Of a DNA stretch of 64,000 bases, positions 18,633 to 28,370 are shown in pieces. Position 1 is the first letter of the stretch. The number at the start of each line of letters is the position of its first letter. Source of the DNA: Pandoraea sputorum (GTDB lineage: Bacteria; Pseudomonadota; Gammaproteobacteria; Burkholderiales; Burkholderiaceae); assembly GCF_000814845.2 (NCBI RefSeq), contig NZ_CP010431.2, forward strand, positions 4,960,001 to 5,024,000, written 5' to 3'. The notes under the pieces were generated by a model. The model was not told where the DNA came from, did no database searches, and worked only from the letters and a program-made list of their open reading frames with translations. Position numbers and translations under genes: made by a program.

Positions 18633-19745
18633 TTAGGAACGCGGCGGCGTGGCGTGCGGATCGACGCCCGCGCCGGCGGTCAATTGTGCGGCTGTCGACG
18701 CATGTAACGCAGCGTTCGCCGCCATCGTCGCCGCGGTGCGCAGCGCTTCGAGCAGGCTGCCGCTCTCGGCTTGCCCCGTGCCCGCGAGGTCGAGCGCGGT
18801 GCCGTGATCGACCGACGTCCGGACGATCGGCAGCCCAAGCGTGATGTTCACGCCCGCGCCGAAGCTCGCGTATTTGAGCACCGGCAGGCCCTGATCGTGG
18901 TACATCGCGAGCACCGCATCGGCGCCTTCGAGATGACGGGGCTGAAACAGCGTGTCGGCGGGATAGGGACCGCGTGCATCGATACCGGCAGCGCGCGCGT
19001 CGTCGAGCGCAGGTGCGATGACGTCGATCTCCTCGCGCCCGAGATAGCCGGACTCACCGGCGTGCGGGTTGAGCCCCGTCACGAGAATACGCGGACGCGT
19101 CACCCCGAAGTGGCGCATCAGATCCTGATTGAGGATGATGAGCGTTTGCAGCAGATCGTCGCGACGAATTGCGCCGGGCACCTGCGCGAGCGGCAAATGC
19201 GTGGTGGCGAGCGCCACACGCAACCCGCCGCCTGCGAGCATCATCACGACACGCGGTGTGCCCGTGCGCTCGGCCAGATACTCGGTGTGTCCGGTAAACG
19301 CCACGCCACAGTCGTTGATCGTGCTCTTCTGCAACGGCGCGGTCACGATCGCGTCATACGTGCCCGCCACGGCACCGTCGATGGCGTCGTCCAGCAGCGC
19401 CAGTACGTAGCGGCCGTTGGCGGCGTCGAGCTGTCCCGGCGTTACGGCGGCAGCGAGCGGATGGTGCGACACGTGTACACGTCCGCTATCGAGCAATGTC
19501 TGCCAGGCGTCGCCCAGCCCGACGGCTCGCGCGCGCGCGGCGAGCAACGACGCGTCGCCGAGCACGGCAAAGCGACAGTTGGCTAGCGAAGGATCGGGGG
19601 AATGTGCAGCGGGAGCGGTGATAGAAGCCACCGCCGGTGCGGCGAGGCACTGAACCAGTGCCTGCACCGTCAATTCCGGCCCGACCCCCGCCGGTTCACC
19701 GGTGGTGATGGCGAGGACGAAGGACCGGTCGGACATCATGCTCAC
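18633..19745 (-). CDS. pdxA: 4-hydroxythreonine-4-phosphate dehydrogenase
   Basis: A 370-residue NAD-dependent dehydrogenase of pyridoxal-phosphate synthesis. [12 protein letters not shown] opens the protein. [13 protein letters not shown] and [16 protein letters not shown] carry metal and substrate residues, and [13 protein letters not shown] is the conserved C-terminal block. It is somewhat longer than usual because of an Ala/Ser-rich insert near residue 40 and a short C-terminal tail. The frame opens at a GTG overlapping the surA stop; ATG codons at 19739 and 19736 are equally possible starts. Confidence 0.95.
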   Translation of the reverse strand: MSMMSDRSFVLAITTGEPAGVGPELTVQALVQCLAAPAVASITAPAAHSPDPSLANCRFAVLGDASLLAARARAVGLGDAWQTLLDSGRVHVSHHPLAAAVTPGQLDAANGRYVLALLDDAIDGAVAGTYDAIVTAPLQKSTINDCGVAFTGHTEYLAERTGTPRVVMMLAGGGLRVALATTHLPLAQVPGAIRRDDLLQTLIILNQDLMRHFGVTRPRILVTGLNPHAGESGYLGREEIDVIAPALDDARAAGIDARGPYPADTLFQPRHLEGADAVLAMYHDQGLPVLKYASFGAGVNITLGLPIVRTSVDHGTALDLAGTGQAESGSLLEALRTAATMAANAALHASTAAQLTAGAGVDPHATPPRS

Positions 19746-21109
19746 TGCTGCGCGTTGCTCAGGCGATAGTCGACGTAAGCACTGTCACGCAGTTGCTGCA
19801 ACCAGTCGCGGTACTGCTGTTCGGCCTTGCGGCCGCGCAGTTCCTGCATGGCGAGGTTACGTTCCTGATCGCCCGAGACCTGCGACTCGCGATGGCCCAG
19901 CACCTGAATCAGGTGATAGCCATACTCCGAACGTACCGGGTCGCTGATCTGACCGTCCTTGAGTTCGGACATCGCACGCTCGAATGCGGGAACCGTTTCG
20001 CCCGGCGAAATCCAGCCGAGATCGCCGCCTTGCGAGGCGGAACCGTCCACCGACACCTGACGCGCGAAGTCGGCAAAGTCGCCCTTGCCTGCTTCGATCT
20101 GCGCCTTGATGTCGAGCAGCTTCTGACGTGCCTGCGCTTCCGAGACACCGTCGCCCACGCGAATCAGGATGTGACGTGCGTGGATCTGCGGCACGGTCAT
20201 GCCCTGATCGCCGCCTTGCTTGCGCGTCTCGACCAGTTTGATGACGTGAAAACCGTTGTTGCTGCGAAGCACTTGCGGCACAACGGTGCCCGCTTGCAGC
20301 TTCTGCACCTGATTGAGATACAGATCGGGAATACGTTCGGGAATGCGGAAGCCCATGTCGCCACCGTTGGCGGCGTCGGAAGCATCCGAATACTGCTTTG
20401 CCAACGCCGCGAAATCGCCACCGGCCTTCGCTTTGTCCAGCGCTTCGGTCGCCTTCTTTTGCGCTGCGCTGACCTGATCCGGCGTCGCGCCGTCCGGCAG
20501 TTTCACGAGAATCTCGCTCAGGCGGTATTCCGTCTCCGCCGGCGCAGCATTGGCACCACGCTGCGCGGCAAGGTATGCATTGATTTCCGAGTCGCTCACC
20601 TGCACCTGGCTGTCGACTTCGCGATCGCGCAGGCGCGCCATGATGATCTGTTCGCGCACTTCCTTGCGGAAAGCGTCCCACGGCACACCGGCCTGGGCCA
20701 GACGCGCCTTGTACTGATCGACGCTCAGACGGTTGTCGGCGGCGATGCGCTGCAAGGCCTGTTCGACGTCGGCGTCCTTCACGACAATGCCGCCTTCCTT
20801 GGCGCGCTGAAGCTGCACCTGCGTGACGATCATCTGTTCGAGCACCTGACGCTGCAACAGGTCGGCGTCCGGGATCGGGCGCTTGGAGAGCGTCAGTTGA
20901 TGCTTGGCCTCCTCGATACGCGTGTCGAGCTCCTTGCGGGTGATCACGCTGTCGTTGACCACGGCGACGATGGAATCGACGGCACGGGCGGACGACGCGG
21001 GTGCACCTGCGGCTTTGGCGCTGACCGGCGCCGGCTGCGCAACCGCCACCCCGGCGGCAAGACACAGGCCCGCCAGCAGCGAGGCACGCTTCACAAACAT
21101 GTCATTCAT
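19742..21109 (-). CDS. surA: Periplasmic chaperone/peptidyl-prolyl isomerase SurA
   Basis: A 455-residue periplasmic chaperone for outer-membrane proteins. It has a signal peptide (cleavage near AVAQP), an N-terminal SurA chaperone domain beginning [17 protein letters not shown], and two parvulin domains, the second beginning [12 protein letters not shown]. The C-terminal helix completes the chaperone core. Two starts are possible: ATG 21109, overlapping the lptD stop, or ATG 21100 (MFVKRASLL), which gives a cleaner signal peptide. It is the second gene of the operon, and its client LptD is encoded directly upstream. Confidence 0.95.
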   Translation of the reverse strand: MNDMFVKRASLLAGLCLAAGVAVAQPAPVSAKAAGAPASSARAVDSIVAVVNDSVITRKELDTRIEEAKHQLTLSKRPIPDADLLQRQVLEQMIVTQVQLQRAKEGGIVVKDADVEQALQRIAADNRLSVDQYKARLAQAGVPWDAFRKEVREQIIMARLRDREVDSQVQVSDSEINAYLAAQRGANAAPAETEYRLSEILVKLPDGATPDQVSAAQKKATEALDKAKAGGDFAALAKQYSDASDAANGGDMGFRIPERIPDLYLNQVQKLQAGTVVPQVLRSNNGFHVIKLVETRKQGGDQGMTVPQIHARHILIRVGDGVSEAQARQKLLDIKAQIEAGKGDFADFARQVSVDGSASQGGDLGWISPGETVPAFERAMSELKDGQISDPVRSEYGYHLIQVLGHRESQVSGDQERNLAMQELRGRKAEQQYRDWLQQLRDSAYVDYRLSNAQQ

Positions 21110-23465
21110 AGTTGCTGAATCGAGAAGGAATCTGGTTCGTCGGCGGCGGCTGGTAGCCCGGCACCCCGACCTTGAAGGCTTCTGTGGCGCTGTTGCCCGA
21201 CTTGGTCAAGCCCTTCAACTCCAACTGCGCGAAGACGCGCGAAGTTGTCGTGGTGGCGTTGGTCGCATAGCGCTGGAGCCCAATCCGGAAGGCCCAGCAG
21301 TCGGCATCATACTCGAAACCCGCCAGGGCATCGATGAACGTCTTGTCCGTAATGCTGTAGTTCAGACGGCCCACAATGCCGAATCGCGGTGTGATCGGCC
21401 ACTGCCCCGAAAGTTCGATCTGGTTGATCGGCGTGACGGTCAATGCGGTTTGGCCCACGACCGGCGGCGGATTGCGCAGGTAGCGGTAATACAGGTTGAA
21501 TACCTTGCGCTCGCCCGGACGCCACGTCACACCGACGTCCGACCGGTTGAACTGCGACGTGCTCGGGCTGTACTGCACGGCGGTGCTGAATGTGATGTTC
21601 GAATACAGCAGGGCCGAGCCACCCACCAGGAAGTCCGACACCCCGGCGTCTTCGGGCACACCGCCCGGCATCGTCACGCGCGACTGCTGAATGTTGTAAC
21701 GCTGCGCATACCAGATACGCCCGCGCTCCACGCCGGTCTCGGCATCGATCAGGCGGGACGTCAGCGCGGCCGTGACACGGTTCGCATCCTGAATGCGGTC
21801 GACGCCGATGAACGAGTTTTCGCTGAAAATTTCCGCGAGGTTGAAGTCGGCGACCGCACTGTCGAAAATCGGAATCGAGCTCTGATTACGATACGGCGTG
21901 TAGACGTAGAACAAGCGTGGTTCCAACGTCTGCTTCATCGCCGTGCCGAACAGCGTCAGCGGTCGCTCAAAAGTCAATCCCGTATCGAGACTGACCGTCG
22001 GCACCGTGCGCGTGATCGACGACTGCATCGTCGAGCCGTTCGGATAGTCGACGTTATACGCCGCCGCGTTGAAGATGACCTTCGGGATGATGAAGTAACC
22101 CGGCGTCAGAATCGGGTAGCTCAGCGTCGGCTGCGCGTAGATTCGCTCTCCGTTCGGCTGGCCCGTCCAAGAAGCAATCTGGAACCGGTTGTAACGGATC
22201 GGCATCGAGAAATCGAAGCCGTGGAAATCCAGCTTGCTGTACGTCGCCGAGAGTTCAGGTACCGACTCGTACTGCGGCGAGCTGGGGGCCAGCGTCTGAT
22301 ACTTCAGCACGCGCGCCAGGAACGACCAGTCGCCGTAATTCCACGTGAGGCCCGCTTCGCGGTTGTATACACGCTGCACGCCGGTCTGGAAGTTCGTGCC
22401 GGAGCCGAAATCGTCCGGATAGGTATCGTCCGAAACCTTCGTGAAGTTAACGTAGGCGTTCACACCGTAGCCGAGCGACTGGCTGTGCTGCCACGTGAAC
22501 GTGTAGCGGGCATCGCCCGTGACACGGTCCTTCGGCAGGTATTCGATGTGGAACAACCCGGAATACGTCGGTTCCAGGTAACGGAAGTCGGCAATACCCA
22601 TCACGCCGCGCTTGGTCATGAAACGCGGGGTGATCGTCAGATCGCGGTTCGGCGCGATATTGAAGTAGTACGGCGTGGCGAGTTCGAAGCCGGTACGGCT
22701 CGACTGCGTAAACGTCGGTGCCAGAAAGCCGGAACGGCGCTCGTTGGATGTCGGGAACGACATGTACGGGCTGGCGAGAATCGGCACACCCTGGAAGAAG
22801 AGGATGCCGTTGTAGGCCGTGCCTTCCTGCTGCTCCTGGTCGAACTCGAATTCGGACGCCTTGATGTACCACGCTGGCGTTTTGCCGTCTTCCGCACAGG
22901 TCGCGCAGCCAGTGTACGTGCCGCGTTGCATCGTCAGGACATTGTTGGCTTCGATGTCGGCACGCTCGGATTTGCCGCCGCCACCGGAAACGAGGCGGTA
23001 GGTCGGCGTGAGCATGTAGCCATCACCTGCGCCCGTATACATATGCGCTTCGGGGCCGATGAACAGATTGCCGCCCTGCGACAGACGCGCGTTGCCGTGC
23101 GCCACCACTTCGTCCGTGTCCTGATCGTACGTCAGGCGATCACCTTTCACGAACGAGCGGTACTTGCGCGCTTCGGCGTCGCCGTCGACCGTGGCGTCCA
23201 CGTTGGTCCGGCCGGTGAGGGCCATGCCGCGCACGTACATCGGCACGTCGTCGCCGCCGCCAAGCGGGTTGTCGACCAGGGCAGGCACCGTACGTAACAC
23301 GAGGCCGTCGCTCTTGGCGATATCGGGCGGGGGAGCTTCCTGCGCACCGGCGAGCGAACACCACACTCCCGGCAGGGAGAGCAGCAGCGCCAGTGGCTTG
23401 CGTCGCGTGCGCATCATGCGCCGCAACGATGAGACTTCATTCGTATGGACTTGTTTATCCGGCAT
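21102..23465 (-). CDS. lptD: LPS-assembly outer-membrane protein LptD
   Basis: A 787-residue outer-membrane beta-barrel that, with LptE, inserts lipopolysaccharide into the outer leaflet. It has a signal sequence (a better signal begins at the internal ATG before MRTRRKPLALLL), an OstA/LptA-like N-terminal domain (about residues 85-230) and a C-terminal barrel. Cysteines in TGCATC and in YDADCWAF are candidates for the inter-domain disulfide that LptD needs. The gene starts the lptD-surA-pdxA-rsmA operon. LptE is encoded elsewhere in the window (40773-41315). Confidence 0.95.
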   Translation of the reverse strand: MPDKQVHTNEVSSLRRMMRTRRKPLALLLSLPGVWCSLAGAQEAPPPDIAKSDGLVLRTVPALVDNPLGGGDDVPMYVRGMALTGRTNVDATVDGDAEARKYRSFVKGDRLTYDQDTDEVVAHGNARLSQGGNLFIGPEAHMYTGAGDGYMLTPTYRLVSGGGGKSERADIEANNVLTMQRGTYTGCATCAEDGKTPAWYIKASEFEFDQEQQEGTAYNGILFFQGVPILASPYMSFPTSNERRSGFLAPTFTQSSRTGFELATPYYFNIAPNRDLTITPRFMTKRGVMGIADFRYLEPTYSGLFHIEYLPKDRVTGDARYTFTWQHSQSLGYGVNAYVNFTKVSDDTYPDDFGSGTNFQTGVQRVYNREAGLTWNYGDWSFLARVLKYQTLAPSSPQYESVPELSATYSKLDFHGFDFSMPIRYNRFQIASWTGQPNGERIYAQPTLSYPILTPGYFIIPKVIFNAAAYNVDYPNGSTMQSSITRTVPTVSLDTGLTFERPLTLFGTAMKQTLEPRLFYVYTPYRNQSSIPIFDSAVADFNLAEIFSENSFIGVDRIQDANRVTAALTSRLIDAETGVERGRIWYAQRYNIQQSRVTMPGGVPEDAGVSDFLVGGSALLYSNITFSTAVQYSPSTSQFNRSDVGVTWRPGERKVFNLYYRYLRNPPPVVGQTALTVTPINQIELSGQWPITPRFGIVGRLNYSITDKTFIDALAGFEYDADCWAFRIGLQRYATNATTTTSRVFAQLELKGLTKSGNSATEAFKVGVPGYQPPPTNQIPSRFSNYE

Positions 23466-23596
23466 GTACGCAAACAGCGAGACAATCGTGGCGCCGCTTG
23501 CGGGCAGCCAATCCCGCTTGTCCAGCCGGCTTCACCGGGACATTCGGGACGGTCGATCGAGGTCGAGAAACAGGGCGTCGGGAAAACATGATCGGG

Positions 23597-23603
23597 TATT
23601 ATA
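23597..23603. promoter_or_regulatory. Overlapping -10-like hexamers between lptD and amgK
   Basis: In the 163-base divergent gap, TATTAT (23597-23602) reads as a -10 for the plus strand and its partial complement TATAAT (23598-23603) reads as a perfect -10 for the minus strand. Neither has a convincing -35. The plus reading would place the amgK start about 20 bases after transcription begins. The minus reading gives an lptD leader of about 125 bases. Confidence 0.3.
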
Positions 23604-23628
23604 TGGCAAGACGTTTACGGCCCCCACC

Positions 23629-24714
23629 ATGACCGCACAACCCAGCACCTCCGCGCGTGTTTCCAACGCTTCCAGCGAACTCTTGAACACCTCCGATCCC
23701 CGCCTGCAAGCCCTTCACCACTGGCTCTCCGGCCTGTCCTCCGAGTTCTCGCTTGACATGGCGAACTGGGCACCGGCGTCCGCCGACGCGAGCTTCCGGC
23801 GCTACTTCCGCATTGGCAGCCACGCCCCCGCGCATCCGAGCCTGATCGTGATGGACGCGCCGCCCCCGCAAGAGGACTGCCGTCCTTTCGTGCACGTTGC
23901 GCAGTTGCTGGAGGAAGCCGGGCTGCAAGCGCCGAAGGTACTGGCCGAGGATCTCGCGCAGGGTTTCCTGCTGCTCACCGACCTCGGGCGCGAAACGTAT
24001 CTCGATGTCCTGACCGAAGACAACGCCCGCCCGTTGATGCGCGCCGCGCTCGACGCGCTGATCGTCTGGCAGAAGAGCTCGCGCACCGACGTGCTGCCCG
24101 CCTACGACACAGCATTGCTCAAGCGCGAACTCGATCTGTTCCCCGACTGGTACATCGGCAAGCATCTGAAGGTCGAACTGAGCGAGTCGCAGCGCGCCAC
24201 GCTCGATCGCATCAACCAGTTGCTCATCGACAGCGCGCTCGCGCAGCCGAAAGTCTTCGTGCATCGCGACTACATGCCCCGCAATCTAATGCCGGGCCTG
24301 CCGGGCACGACTGGCCCGGGCATTCTCGATTTTCAAGATGCCGTCTACGGTCCGCTGACCTACGACGTCATCTCGCTCATGCGCGACGCGTTCCTTAGCT
24401 GGGATGAAGAACGTCAGCTCGACTGGCTCGCCTATTACTGGGAGCGGGCGCGCAAGGCCGGTCTGCCGGTCGACGCCGACTTCGGCGAGTTCTATCGTCA
24501 GGCCGAATGGATGGGGCTGCAACGTCACCTCAAGGTGCTCGGCATCTTCGCGCGCATCAACTATCGCGACGGCAAGCCCCGCTACCTCGCCGACACCCCG
24601 CGCTTTCTCGACTACGCCCGCAAGGTCGCCGACCGCTATGCGCCGCTGCGTCCGCTGGCAAAGCTGCTCGACGAGTTGACCGGCCAGCAGGTCGACGTCG
24701 GCTACACCTTTTGA
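23629..24714 (+). CDS. amgK: N-acetylmuramate/N-acetylglucosamine 1-kinase
   Basis: A 361-residue kinase of the aminoglycoside phosphotransferase fold. The catalytic loop is VHRDYMPRNLM and the metal-binding motif is ILDFQDAVYGP. In Pseudomonas putida the homologue phosphorylates MurNAc at the anomeric carbon so that it can be recycled to UDP-MurNAc without de novo synthesis, bypassing the fosfomycin-sensitive step. Two things support this name over a generic phosphotransferase: murU follows 10 bases later, and the pair lies divergent from lptD as in pseudomonads. Residues 1-25 are a Ser/Thr-rich extension. Confidence 0.85.
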   Translation: MTAQPSTSARVSNASSELLNTSDPRLQALHHWLSGLSSEFSLDMANWAPASADASFRRYFRIGSHAPAHPSLIVMDAPPPQEDCRPFVHVAQLLEEAGLQAPKVLAEDLAQGFLLLTDLGRETYLDVLTEDNARPLMRAALDALIVWQKSSRTDVLPAYDTALLKRELDLFPDWYIGKHLKVELSESQRATLDRINQLLIDSALAQPKVFVHRDYMPRNLMPGLPGTTGPGILDFQDAVYGPLTYDVISLMRDAFLSWDEERQLDWLAYYWERARKAGLPVDADFGEFYRQAEWMGLQRHLKVLGIFARINYRDGKPRYLADTPRFLDYARKVADRYAPLRPLAKLLDELTGQQVDVGYTF

Positions 24715-24724
24715 GGCATCGCCC

Positions 24725-25465
24725 ATGAAAGCGATGATCTTCGCGGCCGGACGCGGCGAACGCATGCGTCCGCTCACCGACGCCATGCCCAAGCCGCTGC
24801 TCACCGTCGGCGGCAAGCCGATCATCGTGTGGCAGATCGAAGCGCTGGCCCGCGCCGGCTTCACCCAGATCGTGATCAATCACGCCTGGCTGGGCGCGCA
24901 GATCGAAGCCACCCTCGGCGACGGCAGCGCCTTCGGCGCACATCTGACGTACTCGGCCGAAGCCGAAGCACTGGAGACGGCCGGCGGTATCGCCCAGGCT
25001 CGCGCGCTTCTCGAAGGGGACGGGAATGTATTGCTTGCCGTGTCGGGGGACATCTTCACCGACTTCGATTACGCCACGCTTCGCGCGCAGGCCGAACGTC
25101 TTGCAGCGCAACCCACACCGGGCATGCATCTGGTGATGGTGCCGAATCCCGCCTTCCATCCGACGGGCGACTTCGCGCTCGACGCGGCAGGCCATCTTTT
25201 CTTACGCGACGCCGCCCCCGCGACGGCCGAGTCGCTCACGTTCGGCAACATCGCACTGTACGACCTGCGCCTGTTCGACGGCATCGCCCCGGGCACGCGC
25301 ATGGCGCTCACGCCGCTGTACCAGCGTGCGATTGCCGCAGGACACGCGAGCGGCGAGCGCTTCGACGGCATTTGGGAAAACGTCGGCACCCCGGCGCAGC
25401 TCGATGCACTGGACGCCGAAGTGCGCGCCGGGCACGCACGCTCGCCCGGCAGTAGAATCGCCTGA
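24725..25465 (+). CDS. murU: N-acetylmuramate alpha-1-phosphate uridylyltransferase
   Basis: A 246-residue sugar-phosphate nucleotidyltransferase that makes UDP-MurNAc from MurNAc-1-phosphate. The nucleotide-binding loop AAGRGERMRPLT and the downstream PKPLLTVGG are typical, as is the metal/base region VSGDIFTDFD. It is shorter than glucose-1-phosphate thymidylyltransferases and matches MurU in length. Its place directly after the amgK-like kinase makes the recycling role likely. Confidence 0.87.
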   Translation: MKAMIFAAGRGERMRPLTDAMPKPLLTVGGKPIIVWQIEALARAGFTQIVINHAWLGAQIEATLGDGSAFGAHLTYSAEAEALETAGGIAQARALLEGDGNVLLAVSGDIFTDFDYATLRAQAERLAAQPTPGMHLVMVPNPAFHPTGDFALDAAGHLFLRDAAPATAESLTFGNIALYDLRLFDGIAPGTRMALTPLYQRAIAAGHASGERFDGIWENVGTPAQLDALDAEVRAGHARSPGSRIA

Positions 25466-25518
25466 ACGCAGGTCAAATACGTCTGCACTCGAACCAACAC
25501 CCCGAAATGGAGCCCGCG

Positions 25519-26850
25519 ATGTCTGATTCCCCGTACCGTGCCCGCCGCGAGCGAGTCATCGAACAGATGCGCAAGGCCGGTGGCGGCGTCGCCATCCTGC
25601 CTACGGCACCGGAAGTGCCGCGCAACCGCGACAGCGACTATCCGTATCGTCACGACAGCTACTTCTATTACCTGTCAGGCTTCACCGAACCGGAAGCGGT
25701 CGTCGTCCTCGACAGCCGAACGGGGCATTCGATTCTCTTCTGCCGCGCGAAGAACGAAGAGCGCGAGATCTGGGACGGCTATCGCTTCGGCCCGGACGCC
25801 GCGCGCGAGACCTTCGGCTTCGACGCCGCCTACCCCATCGACGAAATCGATACGCGCCTGCCGCAATTGCTGGCCGACGCCCCCGCCCTGTTCTACGCGC
25901 TGGGGGCATCGGCGCAGCAGGACCGTCAGGTGCGTCACTGGCTGAATGCCGTACGTGCGCAGAGCCGCACCGGCGTGTCGGCACCGTCGGCCGCGCGCGA
26001 CATTCGCGGGATTCTCGACGAGATGCGTCTGATCAAGGACAGCACCGAACTCGACATCATGGCCCGCGCGGGCAAGATTTCCGCCGACGCGCACGTGCGC
26101 GCCATGAAGGCGTCGCGCGTCGGCCTGCGCGAATACCATCTCGAAGCCGAGCTGCTGTATGAATTCCGCCGCAACGGCTCGCAATTCCCGGCGTACGGTT
26201 CGATCGTCGCGACCGGCGCCAACGCCACCGTGCTGCACTATCGCGCGGGCGACGCCGAGCTGCGCGACGGCGATCTCGTGCTCATCGACGCCGCTTGCGA
26301 ACTCGACGGCTACGCCTCCGACATCACTCGCACGTTCCCGGCCAACGGCAAGTTCACGTCGGCCCAGCGCGAGCTTTACGACATCGTGCTGGCCTCGCAG
26401 CAAGCCGCCATCGACGCCACACGTGCGGGCGCGCGCTTCGATGCTCCGCACGAGGCCGCCGTTCGCGTGCTTGCGCAAGGCATGCTCGACACCGGCCTGC
26501 TCAAGCGCGACACCGCAGGCAGTCTGGACGACGTCATCGCCAACAAGGCCTACAGCCGCTTCTACATGCACCGCACCGGCCACTGGATCGGCATGGACGT
26601 GCACGACTGCGGCGAGTACCGGGAGGACGGCCCGAACGGTGAGCGTCCGTGGCGCACGCTGGCCGCCAACATGGTCACGACCATCGAGCCGGGCATCTAC
26701 GTGCGACCCGGGCAGGACGTTGACGAGCGGTACTGGAACATCGGCATCCGCATCGAAGACGACGCCGTGGTGACCGCCGACGGCTGCACGCTGCTCACGC
26801 GCGACGTGCCGGTCGACGCCGACGAAATCGAAGCGCTGATGCGCGGCTGA
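25519..26850 (+). CDS. pepP: Xaa-Pro aminopeptidase (aminopeptidase P)
   Basis: A 443-residue dinuclear metallopeptidase (M24B) that removes N-terminal residues preceding proline. The N-terminal AMP_N domain begins YRARRERVIEQM. The catalytic domain has the metal ligands in LIDAACELDGYASDITRTF (two Asp), HRTGHWIGMDVHD (His), TTIEPGIYV (Glu) and GIRIEDDAVVT (Glu). I prefer ATG 25519, which has a GGAG ribosome-binding site 6-7 bases upstream; an in-frame ATG at 25507 would add four residues. Confidence 0.94.
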   Translation: MSDSPYRARRERVIEQMRKAGGGVAILPTAPEVPRNRDSDYPYRHDSYFYYLSGFTEPEAVVVLDSRTGHSILFCRAKNEEREIWDGYRFGPDAARETFGFDAAYPIDEIDTRLPQLLADAPALFYALGASAQQDRQVRHWLNAVRAQSRTGVSAPSAARDIRGILDEMRLIKDSTELDIMARAGKISADAHVRAMKASRVGLREYHLEAELLYEFRRNGSQFPAYGSIVATGANATVLHYRAGDAELRDGDLVLIDAACELDGYASDITRTFPANGKFTSAQRELYDIVLASQQAAIDATRAGARFDAPHEAAVRVLAQGMLDTGLLKRDTAGSLDDVIANKAYSRFYMHRTGHWIGMDVHDCGEYREDGPNGERPWRTLAANMVTTIEPGIYVRPGQDVDERYWNIGIRIEDDAVVTADGCTLLTRDVPVDADEIEALMRG

Positions 26851-26871
26851 CGCGTCTCGGACTTACGGCTG

Positions 26872-28218
26872 ATGACGAACGCACAGGCTTCCGGTACTTC
26901 CGGCACCTCCGACATTTCCGACGCTTCCGGGAAGCGCGCGGCGACCGAACGGCCAGCCGCGCGCTTCGACGTCGCCATCGTGGGCGCCGGTCCGGTAGGC
27001 ACCGCGCTCGCCCTGTTGCTCGCGCAACGCGCGCCGCACTTGCGTGTAGCTCTGGTGGATGCGCGCGGCGCGCAAGCCAGCTACGACGATCCGCGCACGC
27101 TTGCCTTGTCGCACGGCAGCCGCGAGATTCTCGCGCGCGCGGGCGCCTGGCCGCGCGACCCGAATGAGCGTACCGCGCTGCCGAGCACGCCGATCCGGCA
27201 CATTCACGTCTCGCAGGCGCAACGCTTCGGCAGCACCGAGATCGACTATCTCGATCACGGCGTACCGGCCCTCGGCTACGTGGTGCGTTACGGCGCGCTC
27301 ATGCGCGCGCTCGATACCGCGACGGCACAGCTACCGACGCGCTTCGAGCATGCGTCGCAAACGTCGGCGCTCAGCGTGCTCGACAGCGACGTGCCGGGAC
27401 TGCACCACTTCCGCCCGTATCGCGCCATCGCGCTGCGTCAGGACGCCCAGCAGGTCACGCTCACGCTCGAAGGCGTGGGCGACGATCACGCACACACACT
27501 GCACGCCACGCTCGCCGTGAACGCCGAAGGCGGATTGTTCGAAGGGCAGACGACGCGCCCGCGCACGCGCGACTACGGGCAGACGGCCCTGGTGGGCTTC
27601 GTGACGTGCGAGCGTCCGCGCCTCGGATGGGCATGGGAACGATTCACGTCCGATGGTCCCGTGGCGCTCCTCCCGCAAGAGAATGGCTATGCGCTGGTGT
27701 GGTGCTGCTCGAACGCCGAGGCCAGTCGCCGCCGCGCACTGGACGACACCCGGTTCCTCACTGAGTTGCACGAGGCGTTCGGCGACCGCATGGGCCGCTT
27801 TACCTCGATTACCGGACGCGCGGGCTTCCCGCTCGGCCTGAACGCGCTGGGTCAGGTGGTCGACGGGCGCGTCGCCGCCATCGGCAACGCGGCCCAGACG
27901 CTTCACCCCGTGGCCGGTCAGGGCCTGAACCTCGGCTTGCGCGACGCCTTCGACCTTGCCGACAGCCTCGTTCGCCATGCCCGCGCCGGTACGGCGCACC
28001 AGGGCGTGGCGGGTCCGGCTGCACTGAGCGCGTTCGCCCGCCGCCGTCGCGCGGACCGGGGGCTCACGATCCGCATCACCGATCTGCTGCCTCGTCTCTT
28101 CGGCATCGACGCCACGCCGGTCGCCCTCGCGCGCGGCATGGCGCTGGCCAGCCTCGACCTCGTTCCTCCGCTCAAAACGGCCTTCGCCCGGCAGATGATG
28201 TTCGGCCAGCGCGGCTGA
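26872..28218 (+). CDS. ubiH: FAD-dependent ubiquinone-biosynthesis hydroxylase
   Basis: A 448-residue flavoprotein monooxygenase of the UbiH/UbiF/VisC family, acting on polyprenyl-phenol intermediates of ubiquinone. The FAD dinucleotide-binding motif is IVGAGPVGTAL (near residue 38) and the second FAD motif is AAQTLHPVAGQGLNLGLRDA. The first 30 residues are Ser/Thr/Ala-rich and possibly not translated. The position of hydroxylation (UbiH versus UbiF) cannot be settled by eye; synteny of pepP and ubiH favours UbiH. Confidence 0.85.
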   Translation: MTNAQASGTSGTSDISDASGKRAATERPAARFDVAIVGAGPVGTALALLLAQRAPHLRVALVDARGAQASYDDPRTLALSHGSREILARAGAWPRDPNERTALPSTPIRHIHVSQAQRFGSTEIDYLDHGVPALGYVVRYGALMRALDTATAQLPTRFEHASQTSALSVLDSDVPGLHHFRPYRAIALRQDAQQVTLTLEGVGDDHAHTLHATLAVNAEGGLFEGQTTRPRTRDYGQTALVGFVTCERPRLGWAWERFTSDGPVALLPQENGYALVWCCSNAEASRRRALDDTRFLTELHEAFGDRMGRFTSITGRAGFPLGLNALGQVVDGRVAAIGNAAQTLHPVAGQGLNLGLRDAFDLADSLVRHARAGTAHQGVAGPAALSAFARRRRADRGLTIRITDLLPRLFGIDATPVALARGMALASLDLVPPLKTAFARQMMFGQRG

Positions 28219-28370
28219 TCCCGAGACATCAAGCCCGTCACCGGGCATCCCCCAAGGTCTTTCCGGTACGGCCCTGACGGGCTCGCCCGGAACTTTGCAC
28301 ATTTTTTAGGCGACGAGGACGGGTTTTCGCAGTAAAATAGCGATCTTTTTTCTGGCTTTTCCCCTTCATC

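Noticed and set aside
20904..23297. 797-codon open frame antisense to lptD and the start of surA
   Set aside because: Arg/Val-rich shadow frame; lptD and surA explain the region fully.
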